Positions 1 through 5,156 of a stretch of 6,803 bases of DNA are shown here, one piece after another. The position numbers and the translations under genes were made by a program. Where the stretch lies: NCBI GenBank assembly GCA_015493405.1, contig WGDF01000188.1:1-6803 (forward strand), in the 5' to 3' direction. This DNA is from Flavobacteriaceae bacterium (GTDB lineage Bacteria; Bacteroidota; Bacteroidia; Flavobacteriales; Flavobacteriaceae). The notes under the pieces were generated by a model, which was not told where the DNA came from, searched no databases, and worked only from the letters and a program-made list of their open reading frames with translations. Each line of letters starts with the position of its first letter. The stretch's first letter is position 1.

Positions 1-117
1 GATTATAAGATATTCTTCTTAAATATTTATATTAATCAATAAAAAATGAAAGTATTTTAAATAATATGTCAAAAATGAAAAAAAATTATATTTATAATTT
101 ATAACGTCAAATTATTT
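1..117. other. AT-rich intergenic spacer, no gene seen
   Basis: Very AT-rich sequence downstream of the rny terminator. No reading frame of useful length and no RNA-like conserved motif is visible. I found no exact TAnnTTTG promoter element here on either strand; the nearest is a one-base-short TAATTTG on the minus strand. It is probably plain spacer between rny and whatever gene lies left of the window. Confidence 0.5.
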
Positions 118-149
118 AAAAAAAATGAGGCTGCTTTAAAAGCAACCTC
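118..149 (-). terminator. Intrinsic terminator of rny
   Basis: Read on the minus strand, bases 149-127 form a hairpin: GAGG pairs with CCTC, a T-G wobble follows, then TGCTT pairs with AAGCA around a small loop. An A follows, then eight consecutive T (complement of 125-118). It begins 24 bases after the rny stop codon, so it should end the rny transcript and the whole minus-strand cluster. On the plus strand the stem contains a C-A mismatch and no U tract follows, so it acts in one direction. Confidence 0.85.
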
Positions 150-172
150 AAGTGAAAGGATTTTTTCATTAA

Positions 173-1774
173 CTATCGGGCAATATTCACAGCACGGGTT
201 TCTCTAATAACCGTTACTTTGACTTGTCCGGGATAGGTCATTTCAGTTTGAATTTTTTGAGTGATTTCAAAAGATAGACGTTTCGCCGTATCATCATCCA
301 CTTTTTCACTTTCAACAATAACACGCAATTCACGTCCAGCTTGTATGGCATAAGCTTTTTGCACTCCCGGAAATCCAAAAGCAACTTCTTCCAATTCCTT
401 TAAACGTTTGAGGTAAGATTCTAAAATTTGGCGTCGAGCTCCGGGACGGGCTCCGGAAATAGCATCGGCTACTTGCACGACCGGTGCATAAAGTGATGTC
501 ATTTCAATTTCGTCATGGTGTGCGCCAATAGCATTAACCACATCCGGACTTTCGCCAAATTTTTCGGCCCATTGCATGCCCAATAAAGCGTGCGGCATTT
601 CTGTTTCATCTGTAGGAACTTTTCCGATATCGTGCAATAAACCTGCACGTTTGGCAATTTTAGGATTTAAACCTAATTCGGCTGCCATTATACCACATAT
701 TTTAGCAACTTCACGCGAATGTTGAAGTAAGTTTTGTCCATATGAAGAGCGGTATTTCATACGGCCGACTGTTTTTACCAATTCTGGATGTAAAGAGTGA
801 ATCCCCAAATCAATAATTGTTCGTTTACCGATTTCAACAATTTCCTCATCGAGTTGTTTTTTGGTTTTTTTGACCACTTCTTCTATTCGAGCCGGATGGA
901 TACGGCCATCGGTAACCAATTTGTGCAATGACAATCTGGCGATTTCACGTCTGATTGGATCGAAACCGGATAACAAAATACTTTCCGGTGTGTCATCGAC
1001 AATAATCTCGACACCTGTCGCGCCTTCTAAGGCCCTGATATTACGACCTTCACGTCCAATAATACGTCCTTTTACTTCATCGGATTCCAAATGAAAAGTG
1101 GTTACGGTATTTTCAATAGCCTCTTCGGTTCCAATGCGTTGAATGGTATTAATTACAATTTTTTTAGCTTCTTTTTGGGCTGTCAGCTTGGCTTCTTCAA
1201 TAGTGTCTTGCACATATTTCATAGCCTCAATCTTAGCATCTTCTTTGAGTGTTTCGATTAATTCGTTTTTAGCTTCTTCTGCCGAATAACCTGAAATTTG
1301 CTCCAATAGCCCTAATTGCCTTTCATGCGTTTTTTTAATTTCTTCTGAACGTTTTTCCAAAAATTTCAATTTTTCACTGAAAAGATTTTCTTTCTCGGCC
1401 AATTCTTGTTTGAGTTTTTTGTTTTGTGCGAGTTCTTGAGCCAATAAAGATTCTTTTTCTTTAGCACGTTTTTCGGATTCTGAAATCTTTTTTTCCCGAT
1501 CTATAATGTGCTTTTCATGACGCTCTTTTAGCTCTAAAAATTTTTCTTTGGCTTGTAAGATTTTTTCTTTTTTAAGCGCTTCACCTTCTTTTTCAGCAAT
1601 ATTTTTAATTTGATTGGCTTCATCTTGTGCCTTAACCACGATTTGATCTGCCTTTTTATAGGCTTTATTAATGATGCTGGCAGAACGTTTTTTATCTAAA
1701 GCACCCTTTAATAAGTAGGTTAAAATAAAACCTATAAGTAAACCTATTAATAGGTATATCATAATTGTTTCCAT
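173..1774 (-). CDS. rny: Ribonuclease Y (RNase Y), membrane-anchored endoribonuclease
   Basis: RNase Y is a 5'-end-sensitive endoribonuclease that starts mRNA decay and processes some RNAs at the cytoplasmic membrane. All domains of the family are visible in 533 residues (Bacillus subtilis RNase Y is about 520): one N-terminal membrane helix (about 5-22), a long charged coiled coil rich in K, E and A (about 30-210), a KH domain with the GxxG loop in IIGREGRN (about 239-246), and an HD domain with H352, the HD pair in LLHDIGK (381-382), HH at 419-420 and D437 in [14 protein letters not shown]. The C-terminal RNase Y region follows, ending VNIAR. The start METIMIYLL places the membrane helix right at the N-terminus, as in relatives; Met5 is the only close alternative. 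It is last in the minus-strand cluster, 36 bases after the 6S RNA, with no room for a separate promoter outside the RNA gene, so expression probably depends on transcription from upstream. Confidence 0.97.
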   Translation of the reverse strand: METIMIYLLIGLLIGFILTYLLKGALDKKRSASIINKAYKKADQIVVKAQDEANQIKNIAEKEGEALKKEKILQAKEKFLELKERHEKHIIDREKKISESEKRAKEKESLLAQELAQNKKLKQELAEKENLFSEKLKFLEKRSEEIKKTHERQLGLLEQISGYSAEEAKNELIETLKEDAKIEAMKYVQDTIEEAKLTAQKEAKKIVINTIQRIGTEEAIENTVTTFHLESDEVKGRIIGREGRNIRALEGATGVEIIVDDTPESILLSGFDPIRREIARLSLHKLVTDGRIHPARIEEVVKKTKKQLDEEIVEIGKRTIIDLGIHSLHPELVKTVGRMKYRSSYGQNLLQHSREVAKICGIMAAELGLNPKIAKRAGLLHDIGKVPTDETEMPHALLGMQWAEKFGESPDVVNAIGAHHDEIEMTSLYAPVVQVADAISGARPGARRQILESYLKRLKELEEVAFGFPGVQKAYAIQAGRELRVIVESEKVDDDTAKRLSFEITQKIQTEMTYPGQVKVTVIRETRAVNIAR

Positions 1775-1800
1775 AATTTCGTTGTTTGATGATTTATTTG

Positions 1801-1824
1801 AAAATAAAAAGCCTGCACTTATTT
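1801..1824 (-). terminator. Possible (leaky) terminator at 6S RNA 3' end
   Basis: On the minus strand the 3' half of the 6S terminal stem (ending GTGCAGGC at 1811) is followed at once by TTTTTATTTTC (1810-1800). A GC-containing stem followed by a U-rich run resembles an intrinsic terminator. The partner strand of the stem lies about 155 bases upstream, so it is not a classical short hairpin. If it stopped all transcription, rny 26 bases further on would have no evident promoter. Partial termination or a processing site is therefore more likely. Confidence 0.35.
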
Positions 1825-1991
1825 GATAATTCTGATTAAACCCCGATAAAACAGGTTTAGAGCTAACGTATTGCTCAAACTTCCACCGGCTTAAAGCCTA
1901 TCCAATAGATAGTGTGGCCTGTTTTCACAACAACGACTCACCCTTTTTAATGAATTTGTGTTGAGTTTAACAAATTTAAATAAGTGCAGGC
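1811..1991 (-). ncRNA. ssrS: 6S RNA (Bacteroidota/6S-Flavo type)
   Basis: 6S RNA binds housekeeping RNA polymerase by imitating an open promoter. The sequence shows a 181-nt element whose ends pair perfectly over 14 bp (1811-1824 with 1978-1991). A second helix of 8 bp (1848-1855 with 1918-1925, AAAACAGG/CCTGTTTT) lies inside it, leaving a large, mostly single-stranded central bubble between the two, which is the 6S signature. The distal part contains small hairpins, for example CTATC-CAATA-GATAG (1898-1912). The 5' side of the bubble can form a local AATTTGT/ACAAATT hairpin. No reading frame occupies the region. The minus strand is chosen because a U-rich tail follows the 3' end on that strand and both neighbours run that way. 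A position between zapA and rny is known for 6S RNA in Bacteroidota, and E. coli ssrS also lies next to zapA. I found no convincing own promoter, so it may be processed from a zapA transcript. Exact ends are inferred from the stem. Confidence 0.87.
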
Positions 1992-2014
1992 AGTTATGTT
2001 AATATGAACTATTT

Positions 2015-2290
2015 CTATTCTAAATGCAACAATTGATTCAATTTATCTTGCATCAATTGCGTTTCTATTTCATTTTGATTGATTAAAAAATTTAACTCGG
2101 AAGCTAATTCCAACAGTATTAAGGCTTGAATGTCTTGTATGTCTTTAATGGCATATTTTTTTTCAATTATTTTTATCCTTTCATCAATAAAATCGACAGC
2201 TTTTCTCACATGCTCCTCCTCACTAGGAGTAACCTTCAAAGGGTAAACCCTTCCTGCTATGGTTACTTTGATTTTAACTTTATTTTCCAA
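2015..2290 (-). CDS. zapA: Cell division protein ZapA
   Basis: ZapA is a small cytoplasmic protein that binds FtsZ and cross-links its filaments in the Z-ring. The 91-residue length is typical. The N-terminal globular part has the family pattern (VKIKVTIAGRVYPLKV, then SEEEHVRKAVDFIDERI at about 23-39), followed by a long helix (about 50-90) that forms the tetramer coiled coil. The gene begins 6 bases after the stop of the coiled-coil gene 2297-2590, which indicates a joint transcript and perhaps a joint function. Its stop (TAG) lies 23 bases before the start of the 6S RNA stem. The identification rests on the N-terminal motif, the length and the zapA-6S-rny order. Confidence 0.93.
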   Translation of the reverse strand: MENKVKIKVTIAGRVYPLKVTPSEEEHVRKAVDFIDERIKIIEKKYAIKDIQDIQALILLELASELNFLINQNEIETQLMQDKLNQLLHLE

Positions 2291-2296
2291 TAGTTA

Positions 2297-2590
2297 TTAA
2301 TCTTTTAAAGTTGCAATACAAAGGTTGATCTCCTTAATTAAACTGTCAATTTTTGCTTTAGCTTCTTCGTTATCTTCTTTATTACCTGCAAATGCTTGGC
2401 CCAATTTAAACTGTTCAATATCAAGTTTCAATTTCGTGTTTTCCGCTTCGCATTTTGATACTTGTTCAGCTTGGGCTTTTAATAATACTTCAAAATTAGA
2501 AATTTTTTGTCTGTAATCAAAATTTTCGACCAATAATTTTCTAATTTTTGCCTCAAGTTGCTCCAATTTTGAATTAATTTCTGATTCCAT
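2297..2590 (-). CDS. Small coiled-coil protein beside zapA (possible ZapB analogue)
   Basis: A 97-residue acidic and lysine-rich protein with no signal peptide or membrane segment. Residues about 1-60 show continuous heptad-like spacing of hydrophobics (LEQLEAKIRKLLVEN and onward), giving a long parallel coiled coil. A polar break follows (about 68-78, GNKEDNEEAK), then a short C-terminal amphipathic helix ending in IDSLIKEINLCIATLKD. It sits 6 bases upstream of zapA, so co-translation is likely. Small coiled-coil proteins encoded just before zapA occur in other Bacteroidota and have no secure function that I can name. In gammaproteobacteria, ZapB is a similar-sized coiled coil that binds ZapA, which makes a Z-ring role plausible here, but this is inference from size, structure and position. 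I do not see sequence similarity strong enough to call it ZapB. Confidence 0.85.
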   Translation of the reverse strand: MESEINSKLEQLEAKIRKLLVENFDYRQKISNFEVLLKAQAEQVSKCEAENTKLKLDIEQFKLGQAFAGNKEDNEEAKAKIDSLIKEINLCIATLKD

Positions 2591-2703
2591 GATGGTTTAT
2601 AACGTATAAATTAAAATAAATCAGCTTGATACAAACCGATAGAATTTCCAATGTTTAGAACTTGAATGATTTTAAAAAATAAACACATTCCAAGCCTTTA
2701 GGA

Positions 2704-2711
2704 CAAAATTA
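2704..2711 (-). promoter_or_regulatory. Candidate -7 element for the coiled-coil/zapA transcript
   Basis: On the minus strand TAATTTTG is an exact match to the Bacteroidota -7 consensus TAnnTTTG, about 115 bases before the coiled-coil start codon and just after the end of rnpB. There is no TTG at the expected distance upstream (-33), so the promoter is weak or false. Read-through from rnpB is the alternative source of transcription. Confidence 0.35.
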
Positions 2712-2754
2712 AGTATTTTTTAATTATAAATAACGTGAATTTAATAGATAAAAA

Positions 2755-3057
2755 GCAAATTGAGCAAACGATAAGCCGGATTCTGTCTGGTCTCGTCATT
2801 TATCTACGATAATTGTTACCAATTACCTGAAGCTGCCTACCCTCCCACTTGACCGAGCCAATCTTTATTTGTGGGTATATTTGGCATTGCACCGTATAGA
2901 GTTTAGCCTTTTCACTACAGCCGAACTGTACCTGGTTTCTGTGCCACTGGTCCTTCCGTCAAAGACGGAGACGGATGTTATCCGCTATACTGCTCTATGG
3001 TGTCCGGACTTTCCTCCCCGATGGGTATCGGAGCGACAAGATGTTTACCCAATTTGC
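2755..3057 (-). ncRNA. rnpB: RNase P RNA (catalytic RNA of ribonuclease P), compact type A
   Basis: This ribozyme removes 5' leaders from tRNA precursors. On the minus strand the conserved blocks appear in order: GGAGGAAAGTCCGGAC near the 5' end, ACAGAAACC, GTGAAAAGG, GCAATGCCAAATA, GGGTAGGC (the GGU that pairs with the tRNA CCA end) and ACAGAATCCGGCTTATC near the 3' end. The ends pair over 15 bp including G-U pairs (3043-3057 with 2755-2769), giving helix P1. P2 is CTTGTC/GACGAG, P8 a hairpin at 2972-2984, P12 a short hairpin at 2916-2930, P18 an 8-bp hairpin with a GUAA tetraloop at 2808-2827. GAGC early in the RNA can pair with GCUC in loop 17 (P6), so the architecture is type A. P13 and P14 appear to be missing. 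The RNA is about 303 nt; E. coli's is 377. A run of five T follows P1 (2754-2750) and may help termination. The 5' end agrees with the promoter at 3062-3092. Confidence 0.96.
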
Positions 3058-3061
3058 AATG

Positions 3062-3092
3062 CAAAATTACAACAATCCGCCTCCTAAAGCAA
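3062..3092 (-). promoter_or_regulatory. Promoter of rnpB (Bacteroidota -33/-7 type)
   Basis: On the minus strand TTGC (3092-3089) is followed after 19 bases by TAATTTTG (3069-3062), an exact TAnnTTTG -7 element. Transcription should start 4-7 bases further on, at about 3058-3055. The P1 helix independently places the RNA 5' end at about 3057, so the two predictions agree. Confidence 0.8.
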
Positions 3093-3134
3093 GAAAAATT
3101 AAGTTTGAAAAAAAATAATTATAATAAGTCAAAA

Positions 3135-3161
3135 TTGGCAAGGTTTTTGTATTTATCTTTG
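3135..3161 (+). promoter_or_regulatory. Candidate promoter at the 5' edge of the 123-residue gene
   Basis: TATCTTTG (3154-3161) matches the -7 consensus exactly. TTG at 3135-3137 lies 16 bases upstream, somewhat short of the usual 19-20. The predicted start of transcription (about 3165-3168) falls on the first ATG (3164), so the mRNA would be nearly leaderless or would begin just before the second ATG (3170). Confidence 0.5.
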
Positions 3162-3163
3162 AT

Positions 3164-3535
3164 ATGAAAATGACAGCCCAAAAATCGCAGCCTTCCTTTG
3201 TATCGACTGAAATTTCAGAGAACACAAAAAAACGTATTGATCAAATTATTTCGACTAAATGGAAACTCAAAAGCATATTAGAAACCGGTATTGTAACAGA
3301 TGAAGCGGCTTTTAAAGATGTTGAAGTGGTCTTTAGTCAATTTCATATTTATGCTTTATATGGCAATCGCGTCGATAAATTTAAATATAAATTTTTAAGC
3401 CAAAAAACATTTTCAATGAACATAGAAAATGAGAATGTGAAATGCCGTATTAAAGAATTTAACGAGACCCATTTTATTTTTCATGTCGATTTTCGCAATG
3501 CTCATTTTATTGTAGAATTAGAAGCTGACAATTAA
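3164..3535 (+). CDS. Uncharacterised 123-residue beta-rich protein
   Basis: I do not recognise this protein. It has no signal peptide and no membrane segment, so it is probably cytoplasmic. The first 30 residues are polar and probably flexible or helical (SENTKKRIDQIIS). From residue 33 onward the pattern is alternating, strand-like: TKWKLKSILETG, VEVVFSQFHIYALYGN, KYKFLSQKTFSMNIE, KCRIKEFNETHFIFHVDF and HFIVELEAD. The opening W-x-L-x-S strand, then a long F/Y-rich series of strands, recalls the small lipocalin-like domains common in Bacteroidota, which are however usually secreted; this is only a fold guess. The start may be ATG 3164 or ATG 3170, because the putative -7 element ends at 3161. 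The gene is divergent from rnpB and separated by 68 bases from the next gene, which has its own -7 element, so it is probably monocistronic. Codon use and AT content resemble its neighbours. Confidence 0.75.
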   Translation: MKMTAQKSQPSFVSTEISENTKKRIDQIISTKWKLKSILETGIVTDEAAFKDVEVVFSQFHIYALYGNRVDKFKYKFLSQKTFSMNIENENVKCRIKEFNETHFIFHVDFRNAHFIVELEADN

Positions 3536-3575
3536 CATCTCATATTTTTAAACCTTATTTTCCAAAATTTTAGTT

Positions 3576-3583
3576 TAAATTTG
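3576..3583 (+). promoter_or_regulatory. Candidate -7 element for the 3604-5023 operon
   Basis: TAAATTTG matches TAnnTTTG exactly and ends 20 bases before the ATG at 3604, giving a predicted leader of about 15 bases. The -33 region holds only a weak TTA-like match (about 3555-3557), so confidence rests on the -7 element and its position. Confidence 0.5.
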
Positions 3584-3603
3584 TAGGCATTTAAATTATT
3601 ATT

Positions 3604-4128
3604 ATGGATTATCTCGGTGAAATTATAGAAGGCTTAAAATATGCCCTTCCTGCAGCAGTTACAGGTTACACAACTTACTATTTTTTAAATCGTTTTTATC
3701 GTTATGAAGAAAAAAAAGCTTTGCTGTTGGCTAAATCCGATTTAAAAAAGCATGCGCTTCCCATTCGATTGCAAGCTTATGAACGTTTAGCTTTATTTCT
3801 AGAGCGTATTTCTCCGGCAAAATTAGTTCAAAATATCAAACCGGACTCCGATGATCTGCATACCTATGAACTGTCTTTAATTGTTCAAATAGAAAGCGAA
3901 TTTGAACATAATTTAAGCCAGCAAATTTACGTCAGTACCAAATGCTGGGAAATGATTGCTACAGCCAAAAATGCCACCATGCTTTTTATTAAACAAACAT
4001 CAGAAGATACCAATCTAAAAACAGCCGGCGATTTACAGCGTGCCTTAATAGAGCGATCTGCTCAAGAAGAAGTCCCGACCAATATCGGTTTGGCTTATAT
4101 TCGAAATGAAGTAACCGAATTGTTATAA
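3604..4128 (+). CDS. Conserved Bacteroidota hypothetical protein with N-terminal membrane anchor
   Basis: A 174-residue protein of unknown function. One likely membrane helix lies near the N-terminus (about 11-30, LKYALPAAVTGYTTYYFLNR). A basic stretch follows (about 31-50, with EEKKALLLAKSDLKKH), which suggests the remainder faces the cytoplasm. That remainder is largely helical: LPIRLQAYERLALFLERISP (52-71), a long helix with IVQIESEFEHNLSQQIYVS (93-111), a W-containing segment (CWEMIATAKNATMLFIK, 114-130) and a C-terminal part ending RNEVTELL. The layout and motifs fit a family of membrane-anchored hypothetical proteins that I recall from Bacteroidota genomes (possibly the one catalogued as DUF7935; not verified). 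It lies 16 bases upstream of the dienoyl-CoA reductase-like gene on the same strand and probably shares its mRNA. That link does not by itself establish a role in lipid metabolism. Confidence 0.85.
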   Translation: MDYLGEIIEGLKYALPAAVTGYTTYYFLNRFYRYEEKKALLLAKSDLKKHALPIRLQAYERLALFLERISPAKLVQNIKPDSDDLHTYELSLIVQIESEFEHNLSQQIYVSTKCWEMIATAKNATMLFIKQTSEDTNLKTAGDLQRALIERSAQEEVPTNIGLAYIRNEVTELL

Positions 4129-4144
4129 TCAATAAAATTATACT

Positions 4145-5023
4145 ATGAAATATACAGAACCTATGCTCAGAGATTTTGCCTTACAAGGCAAAACCATCAT
4201 TGTTACCGGTGGCGGCAGTGGATTGGGAAAAACAATGAGCCGCTATTTTTTACAATTGGGCGCCAAAGTTGTCATTACCTCAAGAAATTTTGAGAAACTC
4301 AAAAAAGCAGCAGAAGATTTAAGTCAAGAAACCGGCGGACAAGTTTTGCCCTTAACTTGTGACGTACGTCATTATGACCAAGTCAAACAAATGCTGGAAC
4401 AAGCTGTTAAGCAGTTTGGAACCGTTAACGGGTTGGTCAATAACGCCGCCGGAAATTTTATCAGCCCCACAGAACGGCTCTCTGCAAATGCCTTTGATAC
4501 CATTATTGATATCGTGTTAAAAGGTAGCAAAAATACCACTTTGGCTCTAGGTAAATATTGGATCAAAGAACAGATTAAACCCACGACCATATTGAATATT
4601 GTGACCACATATGCATGGACCGGTTCAGCTTTCGTCGTGCCTTCTGCTACTGCTAAAGCCGGCGTTTTAGCTATGACACGTTCATTAGCTGTTGAATGGG
4701 CCAAATACGGCATCAGAAGCAATGCCATAGCACCCGGACCATTTCCTACCAAAGGTGCTTGGGACAGACTACTACCCGGCGATTTAAAAGAAAAATTTGA
4801 TCCCGCTAAAAAAATTCCGTTAAAAAGAGTCGGCGAACACCAAGAATTGGCAAATTTGGCCGCTTATTTAATGAGCGATTATTCCGCTTATATCAATGGC
4901 GAAGTTATTACCATAGACGGCGGAGAATGGCTTTATGGCGCAGGAGAGTTTAATCAGTTGGACAAAATTCCGCCTGAAATGTGGGATCGTTTGGAGCAAA
5001 TGATTAAAAACCGCAAAAAATAA
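4145..5023 (+). CDS. SDR oxidoreductase, mitochondrial-type 2,4-dienoyl-CoA reductase
   Basis: Probably an NADPH-dependent 2,4-dienoyl-CoA reductase, which removes conjugated double bonds so that polyunsaturated acyl-CoAs can enter beta-oxidation. The 292-residue protein is a complete short-chain dehydrogenase: dinucleotide motif TGGGSGLG (21-28), an Arg in TSRN (47) suited to NADP(H), NNAAGN (99-104), and the C-terminal SDR motif YINGEVITIDGG (249-260). The classical YxxxK site is absent: the residue four before Lys171 is Ser167. The layout instead matches mitochondrial DECR1, where Tyr199, Ser210 and Lys214 are catalytic; here Tyr156, Ser167 and Lys171 have identical spacing, within TTYAWTGSAFVVPSATAK. 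Strong DECR1-like stretches continue to the end (KYGIRSNAIAPGP, ELANLAAYLMSDY, GEFNQL). There is no signal peptide. It is second in a likely operon and is followed by a terminator. The family is near certain; the exact substrate is inferred from homology. Confidence 0.93.
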   Translation: MKYTEPMLRDFALQGKTIIVTGGGSGLGKTMSRYFLQLGAKVVITSRNFEKLKKAAEDLSQETGGQVLPLTCDVRHYDQVKQMLEQAVKQFGTVNGLVNNAAGNFISPTERLSANAFDTIIDIVLKGSKNTTLALGKYWIKEQIKPTTILNIVTTYAWTGSAFVVPSATAKAGVLAMTRSLAVEWAKYGIRSNAIAPGPFPTKGAWDRLLPGDLKEKFDPAKKIPLKRVGEHQELANLAAYLMSDYSAYINGEVITIDGGEWLYGAGEFNQLDKIPPEMWDRLEQMIKNRKK

Positions 5024-5045
5024 ATACAGGAGAACAACCTTGAAT

Positions 5046-5082
5046 AAATACCTGTAAGGCCTAAACTTTACAGGTATTTTAT
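5046..5082 (+). terminator. Terminator after the reductase gene, possibly bidirectional
   Basis: AAATACCTGTAA (5046-5057) pairs perfectly with TTACAGGTATTT (5068-5079) around a 10-base loop, and the stem runs into a T-rich end (GGTATTTTATT). It begins 22 bases after the reductase stop codon. The beta-barrel gene converges from the right, 78 bases away, and the reverse strand also ends in a T-rich run, so the hairpin may stop both transcripts. Confidence 0.8.
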
Positions 5083-5156
5083 TAAACATGAGCACGACCT
5101 AAAATACAATTTCCGGAATTTTATATCAAACTCACATTATTAGAACAAACGAACAA

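Noticed and set aside
861..1094. Plus-strand open frame inside rny
   Set aside because: It is a shadow of the conserved KH/HD coding sequence on the other strand.
1811..1991. Terminal inverted repeats as a small transposable element (MITE)
   Set aside because: The 14-bp ends flank an internal second helix and a bubble typical of 6S RNA, with no target-site duplication and a position known for 6S genes.
2325..2516. Plus-strand frame within the coiled-coil gene
   Set aside because: It is antisense to a gene whose position 6 bases before zapA and continuous coiled-coil pattern support the minus frame.
2869..3087. Plus-strand open frame of 72 codons
   Set aside because: It lies antisense across rnpB, whose conserved blocks and helices fully explain the sequence; the translation has no protein-like features.
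4372..4752. Minus-strand open frame of 126 codons within the reductase gene
   Set aside because: It is antisense to the conserved SDR core, with no promoter and no coding character of its own.
4868..5095. Minus-strand frame across the reductase end and terminator
   Set aside because: It spans the terminator hairpin and the antisense of conserved codons; no support for a real gene.
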